NCBI RefSeq assembly: GCF_002875705.1 | Contig: NZ_MCZZ01000163.1 | Span: 1-40,522, forward strand | DNA: 40,522 nucleotides | Direction: 5' to 3' | Origin: Vibrio sp. 10N.261.45.E2 | GTDB taxonomy: Bacteria; Pseudomonadota; Gammaproteobacteria; Enterobacterales; Vibrionaceae | Part shown: in pieces, positions 1 through 7,641 of the stretch | How positions within the stretch are numbered: position 1 is the stretch's first letter | Layout of the letters: each line of letters opens with the position of its first letter | Program-made: the position numbers and the translations under genes | The notes under the pieces: model-generated | Told to the model about the DNA's origin: nothing | Database searches by the model: none | What the model saw: the letters and a program-made list of their open reading frames with translations, nothing else

Positions 1-20
1 GACTCCGGGAGGCGCCTCCA
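1..20 (+). tRNA. 3' end of a tRNA, probably tRNA-Cys (cut by window edge)
   Basis: The first 20 bases read as the 3' part of a tRNA: end of a T loop (GACT), a T-stem 3' strand CCGGG, an acceptor 3' strand AGGCGCC, then T and CCA. A U at discriminator position 73 with an acceptor ending in GCGCC is typical of bacterial tRNA-Cys. The anticodon lies outside the window, so the isotype is inferred. A terminator follows 13 nt later. Confidence 0.7.
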
Positions 21-33
21 CTATTCAAAGTAG

Positions 34-61
34 AAAGGCCAGCAGAAATGCTGGCCTTTTT
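34..61 (+). terminator. Rho-independent terminator after the tRNA
   Basis: Perfect 11-bp stem AAAGGCCAGCA with a GAAA tetraloop, followed by a T tract. It ends the tRNA transcript that enters from the left. Confidence 0.9.
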
Positions 62-530
62 GCTATCTGAGATTTCACTTCTACGCATTACATCCAAAAT
101 TCTTATCTTTGCTCTCTGTTCACTAACATCTCTAGGGACATAGTGCTTATGTGATCACTTTCTTTGTCAGTTTTCCCTTCAGGAGATCTATCATTTGCTA
201 TACAGCAAACAAGATCTGTTAACTAATTGTGGTGTTCGCGAGTGGAATTTAAGAGGAGTGGAAAAGGGCGCCTGTCCTTTGGGTCATTAAGTTCTTCATA
301 TTTATACATAGTTGCTCATGAACCTGTAACGCTTTCATGGGTTATTACAGTTCTTATGACTATAAATGAAAATGATTGTCATTTACTTACGTTATTGCTA
401 ACCTATTATGAAAATTTACAACATTCTATCTAGTGCAAGAAAGTGTATATAAAACCCCGCTAAACCCCATTAAACCTACGGTTATTCGTTTGCTTAGCCT
501 GATAATTAAGCAGATCTACCTCTTTTGTTC
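62..530. other. Gene-free leader between tRNA terminator and nirB promoter
   Basis: This AT-rich stretch has no convincing gene. A 68-codon reading frame at 227-433 starts with TTG, has no family resemblance and no ribosome-binding site worth noting. The only structure I see is a short palindrome, AAATGATTGTCATTT, at 370-384, of unknown meaning. Confidence 0.6.
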
Positions 531-545
531 TACCCCTTTAGGGTA
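531..545. promoter_or_regulatory. NarL/NarP-like palindrome upstream of nirB
   Basis: TACCCCTTTAGGGTA is a perfect 5-5-5 palindrome whose arms resemble the NarL/NarP heptamer TACYYMT, though the spacing is one base short of the classical 7-2-7 arrangement. Its centre is 28 bp upstream of the FNR box centre, so near -70 if the start is placed at about 608. That is the same layout as the Escherichia coli nirB promoter (FNR -41.5, NarL/NarP -69.5). Binding is inferred. Confidence 0.55.
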
Positions 546-559
546 GTTTGTTTTCGTAA

Positions 560-573
560 TTGATTTACATCAT
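560..573. promoter_or_regulatory. FNR box of the nirB promoter
   Basis: TTGATTTACATCAT matches the FNR consensus TTGAT-N4-ATCAA at 9 of 10 fixed positions. A -10-like CATTAT at 596-601 places transcription start near 608, putting the box at about -41.5 as in class II FNR-activated promoters. This would make nirBD-nirC expression anaerobic. Confidence 0.75.
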
Positions 574-639
574 ATTTTCATTTTCTTTCATAATTCATTA
601 TTCGCTCAGTTAAGAAATATATAACCTTCAGGAATTCTT

Positions 640-3198
640 ATGAGCAAGATGAAGCTAGTCGTAATCGGTAACGGGATGGTCGGCCATCGCTATATCGAAG
701 ATTTAGTCGAGAAGACAGATGTTACAAACATGGACATCACCGTGTTCTGTGAAGAACCACGAGTAGCATATGACCGTGTGCACCTTTCTTCTTACTTTTC
801 ACACCACACTGCAGACGAACTTTCTTTAGTTAAAGAAGGCTTCTACGAGAAACACGGCATCAACATGCTGATCGGCGAACGTGCAATCAACGTTAACCGT
901 GAAAAGAAAACAGTTTACTCAAGCACTGGTCGTGAAATTCAATACGACAAACTTGTTCTTGCTACTGGCTCTTTCCCATTCGTACCACCAATTAAAGGCA
1001 ACGAAGGTAAAGACTGTTTCGTTTACCGCACAATCGAAGATCTGAAAGCGATTGAAGCTACGGCTAAAAACTCTAAGTCTGGTGTGGTTGTGGGTGGTGG
1101 TCTACTTGGTCTTGAAGCGGCAGGCGCACTAAAAGCACTTGGCGTGACAACACACGTTGTTGAGTTTGCCCCTAAATTAATGGCTGAGCAGCTTGACCAG
1201 GCGGGTGGTAACCAACTTCGTCAAAAAATCGAACGTATGGGCGTAAACGTACATACAAGTAAGAACACGCTTGAGATTGCTCCTGAAGGCACTGAAGCTC
1301 GTAACGTAATGCGTTTTGCCGACGGTACAGAGCTAGAAACTGATTTCATCGTATTCTCTGCTGGTATTCGCCCACAAGACAAACTTGCTCGTCAAATGGG
1401 TCTAGGTATTGCGCCTCGCGGTGGTATCGAGATTAACGATCACTGTCAAACGACAGACAAAGATATTTACGCTATCGGTGAGTGTGCGTCTTGGAACCAA
1501 ACGTTCTACGGCCTTGTTGCTCCTGGTTATAAGATGGCGACCGTTGCTGTTGACCACGTTGTTGGTAACGAAAGCACATTTGAAGGTGCGGACATGTCTG
1601 CGAAGCTGAAGCTTTTAGGCGTGAAAGTAGGCTCTATCGGTGATGCAAATGGTCGTACTCCTGGTTGTAAGAGCTACGTTTACCAAAATGAAGAGTCAGA
1701 AGTCTACAAGCGTATCATCGTTTCTGAAGACAACAAGAAGCTTCTTGGTGCAGTAATGGTTGGTGATACGTCTGATTACGGCGATCTTCTACAGCTAATG
1801 CTGAACGAAATCGACCTTCCAGAACATCCAGATGCATTGATTCTTCCTGCACACGCTGGTGCTGAAAAACCAACACTTGGCGCAGACTCTCTTCCTGAAT
1901 CTGCAGTTATTTGTTCTTGTTTTGATGTAACGAAAGGCAAGATTGCTCAAGCAGTCGCTGAAGGTCATCATACAATTGGCGATATCAAGGCAGTAACAGG
2001 TGCTGGCACTGGTTGTGGTGGCTGTATTCCACTTGTGACTTCAGTATTAAACGCAGAGCTTGCTAAAGCCGGTGTTGAAGTGAAGAACGACGTTTGTGAG
2101 CACTTTGCTTACTCTCGCCAAGAGCTTTTCCACTTAATTCGTATCGAAGAAATCAAAACGTTCGACGAGTTGCTAGAGAAATACGGTAAAGGCTACGGCT
2201 GTGAAGTATGTAAGCCTCTAGCGGGTTCTATCCTTGCTTCTTGCTGGGGTGAACACATCCTTAAGCCTGAGCTAGTGAAGCTGCACGATACCAACGATAA
2301 CTTCCTAGGTAACATGCAAAAAGATGGTACTTACTCTGTTATCCCTCGTATGGCCGGTGGTGAAGTAACGCCTCAAGCGCTAAGCGTTCTTGCTGACGTT
2401 GCGGCTGAATATAACTTGTACACCAAGATAACGGGTGCACAACGTATAGGTCTATTCGGTGCTCAAAAAGATGACTTACCAGCAATCTGGAAGAAGTTAA
2501 TCGCTGCAGGTTACGAAACGGGTCAAGCTTACGCAAAAGCACTTCGCATGGCTAAAACATGTGTGGGTTCAACTTGGTGCCGTTACGGTGTTCAAGATTC
2601 AGTTGGCCTAGGCGTGATGATCGAGCACCGTTACAAAGGCATCCGAACTCCTCATAAGATGAAGTTTGGTGTGTCTGGCTGTACTCGTGAGTGTGCTGAA
2701 GCTCAAGGTAAAGACTTAGGTATTATCGCAACTGACGCTGGTTGGAACATGTATGTATGTGGTAACGGTGGTATGAAGCCTCGTCACGCAGACCTACTTG
2801 CAAGCGACCTAGACCAAGAAACGCTAATCAAATATATCGACCGTTTCATGATGTTCTACATCCGTACGGCTGCGCCGCTACAACGTACTTCGGTATGGAT
2901 GGACAACCTAGAAGGTGGTGTTGATTACCTACGTGAAGTGATTGTAGACAACAAGCTTGGCATCAACGACCAACTTGAAGCTGATATTGCAGGCCTAGTA
3001 GACAACTTTGCTTGTGAGTGGACAGATACAATCAACGACGAAGCTCAACTTAAACGCTTTGCACACTTCATCAATGCTGATGACCGTGATGAAAACGTTG
3101 TGTTTGTTGATGACGGCCGTGAACAACACCGTCCAGCGACATTCACAGAGAAACACCCTGAAGCGAAGGGCGATATCCTTCACGTTGAACTGGTTTAA
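640..3198 (+). CDS. nirB: NAD(P)H-dependent nitrite reductase large subunit NirB
   Basis: Cytoplasmic siroheme enzyme reducing nitrite to ammonium with NAD(P)H; 852 aa, the usual NirB length. An N-terminal FAD fold (VVIGNGMVG, residues 7-15) is followed by the NAD fold (VVVGGGLLGLEA, about 149-160). A BFD-like [2Fe-2S] domain has C425, C427, C459 and C462, and there is a second Cys pair C521/C524. The C-terminal siroheme/[4Fe-4S] half has C641-x5-C647 and C681-x3-C685. It is first in a nitrite operon with nirD 15 nt downstream and a NirC-like gene next; cobA nearby supplies siroheme precursor. The FNR and NarL/NarP-like sites just upstream suggest anaerobic, nitrate/nitrite control. The start follows a weak CAGGA. 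Confidence 0.97.
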   Translation: MSKMKLVVIGNGMVGHRYIEDLVEKTDVTNMDITVFCEEPRVAYDRVHLSSYFSHHTADELSLVKEGFYEKHGINMLIGERAINVNREKKTVYSSTGREIQYDKLVLATGSFPFVPPIKGNEGKDCFVYRTIEDLKAIEATAKNSKSGVVVGGGLLGLEAAGALKALGVTTHVVEFAPKLMAEQLDQAGGNQLRQKIERMGVNVHTSKNTLEIAPEGTEARNVMRFADGTELETDFIVFSAGIRPQDKLARQMGLGIAPRGGIEINDHCQTTDKDIYAIGECASWNQTFYGLVAPGYKMATVAVDHVVGNESTFEGADMSAKLKLLGVKVGSIGDANGRTPGCKSYVYQNEESEVYKRIIVSEDNKKLLGAVMVGDTSDYGDLLQLMLNEIDLPEHPDALILPAHAGAEKPTLGADSLPESAVICSCFDVTKGKIAQAVAEGHHTIGDIKAVTGAGTGCGGCIPLVTSVLNAELAKAGVEVKNDVCEHFAYSRQELFHLIRIEEIKTFDELLEKYGKGYGCEVCKPLAGSILASCWGEHILKPELVKLHDTNDNFLGNMQKDGTYSVIPRMAGGEVTPQALSVLADVAAEYNLYTKITGAQRIGLFGAQKDDLPAIWKKLIAAGYETGQAYAKALRMAKTCVGSTWCRYGVQDSVGLGVMIEHRYKGIRTPHKMKFGVSGCTRECAEAQGKDLGIIATDAGWNMYVCGNGGMKPRHADLLASDLDQETLIKYIDRFMMFYIRTAAPLQRTSVWMDNLEGGVDYLREVIVDNKLGINDQLEADIAGLVDNFACEWTDTINDEAQLKRFAHFINADDRDENVVFVDDGREQHRPATFTEKHPEAKGDILHVELV

Positions 3199-3213
3199 TT
3201 GGGAGACGACATC

Positions 3214-3537
3214 ATGGCATTTACCAAAGTTTGTAAGATCGAAGACATTATCCCAGGTACAGGTGTTTGTGCATTGGTTGGTGGTGAGCAAGTGGCTGTC
3301 TTCCGTCCAACTAAGGCTGAAGAAGTATTCGCGATTAGCAACACAGACCCATACTTCCAATCTAACGTGTTATCACGTGGTTTGATTGTTGAGCACAAAG
3401 AAGAGCTTTGGGTGGCGAGTCCGCTTAAGAAGCAACGCTTTAACCTAGCAACAGGTGCGTGCATGGAAGACGAGAACTTCAACGTGAAAGCGTACAAAGC
3501 TCGAGTTACCAAAGGTGCTGTAGAAATCTCTGCTTAA
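3214..3537 (+). CDS. nirD: Nitrite reductase small subunit NirD
   Basis: 107 aa, with the Rieske-like ferredoxin fold of NirD. The CxH and CxxH cluster ligands of true Rieske proteins are absent, as is normal for NirD, so the subunit probably serves structure or stability rather than electron transfer. The central DPYFQSNVLSRG segment (about residues 47-58) is characteristic. I choose ATG 3214, preceded by GGGAG at 3201-3205, over an in-frame TTG at 3199 that abuts the nirB stop. It is co-transcribed with nirB. Confidence 0.94.
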   Translation: MAFTKVCKIEDIIPGTGVCALVGGEQVAVFRPTKAEEVFAISNTDPYFQSNVLSRGLIVEHKEELWVASPLKKQRFNLATGACMEDENFNVKAYKARVTKGAVEISA

Positions 3538-3567
3538 TCTTCGGATGAGTAAGATTTGATAGTTCAA

Positions 3568-3614
3568 GGGTTCTAGTTATCGATATTGCCTTAACTCGGC
3601 AACTAGAACCTTTT
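3568..3614 (+). terminator. Stem-loop between nirD and nirC-like gene
   Basis: GGTTCTAGTT (3569-3578) pairs with AACTAGAACC (3601-3610), extendable by G-T and A-T pairs, followed by TTTT. The loop contains a second small hairpin (GCC/GGC). The T tract is short, so it may act as a partial terminator or as an mRNA-stabilising element between the reductase and transporter genes. Confidence 0.6.
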
Positions 3615-3660
3615 CCTATCCAATTTTAACTTTTAATTTTAACTTTTTAAGGACAACCTT

Positions 3661-4476
3661 ATGTCTACTGATTTTAAACCGGCAGAATTCGTTCAAACTA
3701 TGATCGATGTAGGTGAAGCGAAAACCAAAACGAGTACTCGTGATCTTCTGATCCGAAGCACTATGGCCGGTATCATCCTTTCTCTTGCGGTTGTTGTTGC
3801 TATCACAACTATCGTGCAAACAGGCATCGGTATTGTTGGCGCTCTTGTGTTCCCAGTAGGCTTCGTCATTCTAAGTGTAATGGGTTATGACCTAGTAACG
3901 GGCGTATTCGGCCTTGCTCCTTTAGCTAAATTTGACAACCGCCCAGGCATTACTTGGGGCCGTATTCTTCGTTGTTGGGGCATTGTTGGTCTTGGTAACC
4001 TTATTGGTTCTTTGATTGTTGCTTTCCTAGTTGCTGTTTCATTAACAGGTAACTTCTCTTTAGAACCAAACGCTGTTGCTCAAAAGTTCATCGCTGTTTC
4101 TACAGGTCGTAGCTTAGGCTTTGAAAACATGGGCATGGACGGATGGATCACATGTTTCGTACGCGGCATCTTTTGTAACCTAATGGTATGTCTAGGTGTG
4201 ATTGGTAACATGACAGCACGTACTGTCGCTGGCCGTGTAGCAATGATGTGGTTCCCAATCTTCATCTTCTTCGCACTAGTGTTCGAGCACACAGTAGTAA
4301 ACATGTTCCTATTCCCACTAGGTATGATTCTTGGCGCTGATTTCGGTATCGCGACATGGTTGAACTTCAACCTTATCCCAACAATCCTAGGTAACATAGT
4401 TGGTGGTCTACTAATGACGTGTGTTCCTCTATACTTAACTCATGCTAAAACAGCCCCTTCTCTAGGCGCTAAGTAA
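3661..4476 (+). CDS. nirC: Formate/nitrite transporter family protein (NirC-type nitrite channel)
   Basis: 271-aa inner-membrane protein of the FNT family, which form pentameric channels for nitrite or formate. About six hydrophobic helices lie between residues 38 and 262. Position directly after nirBD points to nitrite uptake or export, so NirC is preferred over FocA. ATG is preceded by TTAAGGA at 8-9 nt spacing. A 123-nt gap with a stem-loop separates it from nirD, and a strong terminator follows the stop. Substrate is inferred from context only. Confidence 0.88.
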   Translation: MSTDFKPAEFVQTMIDVGEAKTKTSTRDLLIRSTMAGIILSLAVVVAITTIVQTGIGIVGALVFPVGFVILSVMGYDLVTGVFGLAPLAKFDNRPGITWGRILRCWGIVGLGNLIGSLIVAFLVAVSLTGNFSLEPNAVAQKFIAVSTGRSLGFENMGMDGWITCFVRGIFCNLMVCLGVIGNMTARTVAGRVAMMWFPIFIFFALVFEHTVVNMFLFPLGMILGADFGIATWLNFNLIPTILGNIVGGLLMTCVPLYLTHAKTAPSLGAK

Positions 4477-4517
4477 TTAGACAGCTCTAGGTTAATGAGC
4501 AACTAATAATGTGTGTT

Positions 4518-4548
4518 AAGCCCCAAGCTGTTGATTTGGGGCTTTTTT
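4518..4548 (+). terminator. Rho-independent terminator of the nir operon
   Basis: AAGCCCCAA (4518-4526) pairs with TTGGGGCTT (4536-4544), followed by TTTT. It ends nirB-nirD-nirC and separates the operon from cobA. Confidence 0.92.
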
Positions 4549-4669
4549 GATCTTAACACTCTCTACTTTTGATAACCGTGCACCTAAGGCGAGCAATGTG
4601 TGCTTGATGATGGTGCAAATGTCAGGGTTTTCCAACGTAATAGATTGTTTTGTTATATAAACTTCTATC

Positions 4670-4683
4670 TTGATTAGAATTAA
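4670..4683. promoter_or_regulatory. Candidate FNR box upstream of cobA
   Basis: TTGATTAGAATTAA matches TTGAT-N4-ATCAA with one mismatch (T for C). It lies 123 nt before cobA. No clear -10 element is at the ideal distance, so this is a candidate only; it would couple siroheme synthesis to the FNR-regulated nir operon. Confidence 0.4.
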
Positions 4684-4805
4684 TCGTGAAGTTTTATGGC
4701 AACAACTGATAGTCTAAGAAGTAGGGATATTGGTGATTCATACAACGATGAATCGTCATACAGAATTAAGCTTGAAATATAACAAGCTAACTTTCGGAGC
4801 AAAGC

Positions 4806-5582
4806 ATGTCAGAAGTATCGCCATCGAATGTTAAAACAGGAAACACAGGATTTGTTTCATTAGTAGGTGCAGGTCCAGGCGACCCAGACTTACTTACACT
4901 AAAAGCAGCACGAGTGATTCAACAAGCAGACGTTTTGGTTTATGACCGCTTGGTATCAAAAGATATCTTGGCGATGGCTAACCCAGAAGCGGAAATGCTG
5001 TATGTGGGTAAAAAGCTCGATCATCACTGCGTACCTCAAGAGCAGATCAACCAACTATTGGTTACTAAAGCACAAGAGAATAAACATGTAGTACGCCTTA
5101 AAGGTGGAGACTCATTTATCTTTGGTCGTGGCGGGGAAGAGTGTGAAACGTTAGCTGAAAATGACGTTAGATTTGAAGTGATTCCGGGTATTACGGCTGC
5201 TGCTGGGGCAACTGCTTATGCCGGTATCCCTTTAACGCACCGAGACCACGCGCAAAGCGTCCAGTTTATTACCGGTCACCTTAAGAAAGATGGTGAAGAT
5301 ATTGACTGGCGTTCGCTTGCTCAGCACAACCATACGATTGTGTTTTACATGGGCTTGAAAGAGAGTCCAAACATTCAGAAGAATTTACTCGAAAACGGTA
5401 TGAGTGCAGACATGCCGGTAGCGATCATCGAAAACGGTACCCGCCAAGAGCAGAAAGTTTACCGTGGTGGGCTGCGAGACTTGGCTGAACTTGCTAGCGT
5501 TGCAAAGAGCCCTGCATTGATTGTTGTAGGTAGCGTTGCCCAACTGCATGAGAAACTAGCCTGGTTTAATGAGCAAGCCTGA
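4806..5582 (+). CDS. cobA: Uroporphyrinogen-III C-methyltransferase (SUMT)
   Basis: 258 aa. Transfers two methyl groups from S-adenosylmethionine to uroporphyrinogen III, giving precorrin-2, the siroheme precursor needed by NirB. The family motifs are visible: VSLVGAGPGDPDLLT near residues 18-32 and VVRLKGGDSFIFGRGGEE near 95-112. It is the stand-alone methyltransferase, without the CysG dehydrogenase/ferrochelatase part, so the last two steps must be encoded elsewhere. CGGAG lies about 8 nt before the ATG. It is separated from the nir operon by a terminator and 257 nt, so it has its own promoter. Confidence 0.95.
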   Translation: MSEVSPSNVKTGNTGFVSLVGAGPGDPDLLTLKAARVIQQADVLVYDRLVSKDILAMANPEAEMLYVGKKLDHHCVPQEQINQLLVTKAQENKHVVRLKGGDSFIFGRGGEECETLAENDVRFEVIPGITAAAGATAYAGIPLTHRDHAQSVQFITGHLKKDGEDIDWRSLAQHNHTIVFYMGLKESPNIQKNLLENGMSADMPVAIIENGTRQEQKVYRGGLRDLAELASVAKSPALIVVGSVAQLHEKLAWFNEQA

Positions 5583-5594
5583 TCGTTTGATCCT

Positions 5595-5620
5595 CGGCTT
5601 AAAGACGTGAGCCGTTGCTT
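5595..5620 (+). terminator. Weak hairpin between convergent cobA and DUF4174 gene
   Basis: CGGCTTA (5595-5601) pairs with TGAGCCG (5608-5614) including one G-T pair, followed by TTGCTTT. Short stem and broken T tract make this a weak terminator candidate for cobA. Confidence 0.35.
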
Positions 5621-5633
5621 TGATAGTCAATAA

Positions 5634-6176
5634 TTAAATACTGCAGCGGCTACCTCGTCGCTGCATTTCTTGTTGGCGCATTGGCATTTCGTCGATGATA
5701 TTAGTGATCTGTTTCCAGTTTGTTTTGCCATTCCATCGGTGCTTCTCTTTTCCATCTTTACCAATCAGCACTGCAGTGTGTGATCCTTTAGGGATCTCAT
5801 AAATGTTGGTGACTGCCTTTAAGTTAAACTCTTCTTCTAGCCAAGTTGGAACGGTGTAGCCACTCTCAGCTATGACCATTATCACGACGTCTCGCTCATC
5901 CAATTGACAGTTATTTATCAAGACTTCATTCAGAAATTCTTTAACGACTGAATCTTCTTTCGGAGCGAAATAAATCACGCTGCGATGCGGTAAAGGTTTT
6001 GAGTGAGAGTAGGCTGGGTAGGCGAGTGCTGAGTTGACGGTTAGGCTCATGATCAATACCGTGCAGATAAAAAGAAACTTATACAGAGTTGGCAAAACTG
6101 TGGAGTCTGTACTTGCTTGTGCTCCCCCAGTTGAGTTTATGGCCACGCACGGCTTTTCCGTTTGTCGGTGTAACAT
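5634..6176 (-). CDS. DUF4174 domain protein, exported or membrane-anchored
   Basis: 180 aa. A hydrophobic segment at about residues 32-51 ending in NSALA looks like a signal peptide or anchor, preceded by an unusually long polar stretch of about 28 residues. The remainder (RSVIYFAPKED to the C-terminus) matches the DUF4174 family, a thioredoxin-like fold of unknown function; no CxxC is present. The far upstream ATG is supported by a strong GGGAGG six to seven nt before it, so I keep the long N-terminus. It converges on cobA. Function unknown. Confidence 0.8.
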   Translation of the reverse strand: MLHRQTEKPCVAINSTGGAQASTDSTVLPTLYKFLFICTVLIMSLTVNSALAYPAYSHSKPLPHRSVIYFAPKEDSVVKEFLNEVLINNCQLDERDVVIMVIAESGYTVPTWLEEEFNLKAVTNIYEIPKGSHTAVLIGKDGKEKHRWNGKTNWKQITNIIDEMPMRQQEMQRRGSRCSI

Positions 6177-6421
6177 AACCCACCTCCCTTTATTATGCTA
6201 AGCCTGATTAAGGTCCGGTTAGGGCGTCAATCAAGCCCATCTGAATAGAGCTCTTCACAACAGAAGAACAAACCACCACCCTTAAGCATAGTTAGGTTTA
6301 CGCTAAAGATAATAGGATTTACGTTTACGATCGCTGACAAGTTCATTTTTATTGAGTAAAGCGACTCGCATTTTCCAATTGAATCGAATAGGGTATACGG
6401 AAAATATAAAGGTATGAATTT

Positions 6422-6895
6422 ATGGAAAACATAGCAATTTTGGTCGACGTTCAGAACGTTTACTATACGACGCGCGACAAATACCGTTCTAACTTCGACT
6501 ATAACCAGTTTTGGTATGTTGCCACGGAAGGTCGCAATGTTGTTGCAGCTAATGCTTATGCAATCTCAAGCCAAGATCCTAAACAACGTCAATTTCACCA
6601 TATCCTTCGTGGTGTGGGCTTTAACGTGAAACTGAAACCATTTATCCAGCGCCGAGATGGAAGTGCAAAAGGTGACTGGGATGTGGGTATTGCTTTAGAT
6701 GCTATAGAACTCGCTGAAACGGTTGATACGATCGTTTTAGTATCAGGAGACGGTGATTTTGAAATCCTCGTAGAGCGAATCAAAGACCGCTTTGAAAAAC
6801 CTGTTGAAGTGTATGGTGTTCCGGGACTAACTGCTCAAAATCTTATCGATTCTGCCTCAAAATTTGTACCAATTGAAAAAGATTTTCTTCTATAG
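6422..6895 (+). CDS. NYN-domain (LabA/DUF88-like) putative ribonuclease
   Basis: 157 aa, single NYN domain with a PIN-like nuclease fold. Acidic residues that usually bind the metal are visible: D9 and N12 in ILVDVQNVYY, the D in KGDWDVGIALD (about residue 80-85) and the D pair in VSGDGDFEIL (about 104-113). Family members act on RNA, but the substrate here cannot be told. It is a single gene with a weak AAGG ribosome-binding site and no obvious functional link to neighbours. Confidence 0.88.
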   Translation: MENIAILVDVQNVYYTTRDKYRSNFDYNQFWYVATEGRNVVAANAYAISSQDPKQRQFHHILRGVGFNVKLKPFIQRRDGSAKGDWDVGIALDAIELAETVDTIVLVSGDGDFEILVERIKDRFEKPVEVYGVPGLTAQNLIDSASKFVPIEKDFLL

Positions 6896-6975
6896 AGTAA
6901 ATCGGACATTTTATAATTGAAATCAATAATAACGATAATTAGAATGCAAACAGTTCTTATTTATCGGTGTGTTTA

Positions 6976-7641
6976 ATGTCTCGCGTTTTAGTTGTTGATG
7001 ATGATATTCAGTTGTGTGAATTACTGGGTGAAGTGTTAGAAAATGAGGGGTATCACGTTGATACTGTTCATTGCGGTGAATCCGCGCTTGAGTTTATTCA
7101 ATCTCACCCAGTCGATTTGGTCCTGCTTGATGTAATGCTTCCTAATCTAAGCGGCATTCAAGTCGCAAGACGTATTTGTCAGCGTTTTGCTACTCCCATT
7201 CTTATGTTAACCGCACTTAACGATGATGCCTCGATGCTCGATGGCTACCAAGCTGGAGCCGATCAGTACATTGCCAAACCTTTTAATGTACCTGAACTCT
7301 TAACTCGTATTAAAGTGATCTTGCGCCGAGTGGGTTTTGAACGCCAGAGGCAATCATTGGCTTCGTCTAATCATGGTTTGTGCGAACAACTATCACGTTT
7401 ACCTTTAACTGGCACAGAAAAAGACCTGCTTGATTATCTCGTTAAAAATGATGGCATCGTTGTCTCCAAATCCGATCTCCAAATCCATGTACTTAAGAAA
7501 GAACTGTGTCCTTTTGATCGTAATTTGGATATGCATATCAGCAATATACGCCGAAAGCTTGTGCAGGCGGGCTTGTCAAAACAACATATTAAAACTGTTC
7601 GTGGTAAAGGCTACAGTTACCTAGAGTCGGTAGGAGCATGA
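6976..7641 (+). CDS. OmpR-family response regulator
   Basis: 221 aa. Receiver domain with acidic pocket D8-D9-D10, phospho-acceptor D52 (VLLDVMLPN), conserved T79 and K101, followed by a winged-helix DNA-binding domain (residues about 130-218; ending in TVRGKGYSYL). I choose ATG 6976 rather than the GTG three codons upstream because receivers begin right before the first beta strand. The next gene, a histidine kinase, overlaps the stop (ATGA), so the two form one operon. The overall form resembles CpxR/OmpR, but I cannot assign it to a named system. Confidence 0.93.
   Translation: MSRVLVVDDDIQLCELLGEVLENEGYHVDTVHCGESALEFIQSHPVDLVLLDVMLPNLSGIQVARRICQRFATPILMLTALNDDASMLDGYQAGADQYIAKPFNVPELLTRIKVILRRVGFERQRQSLASSNHGLCEQLSRLPLTGTEKDLLDYLVKNDGIVVSKSDLQIHVLKKELCPFDRNLDMHISNIRRKLVQAGLSKQHIKTVRGKGYSYLESVGA

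Noticed and set aside
370..384. Palindrome AAATGATTGTCATTT as a Fur or other operator
   Set aside because: No gene starts close by and it fits no known consensus well; short palindromes occur by chance in AT-rich DNA.
227..433. 68-codon reading frame upstream of nirB
   Set aside because: TTG start, no ribosome-binding site, no recognisable family, and it lies in the promoter-side leader.
2995..3512. Open reading frames on both strands across the nirB-nirD junction (2995-3360, 3195-3512 minus; 3008-3385 plus)
   Set aside because: They overlap well-supported nirB and nirD in other frames and have no sensible protein features.
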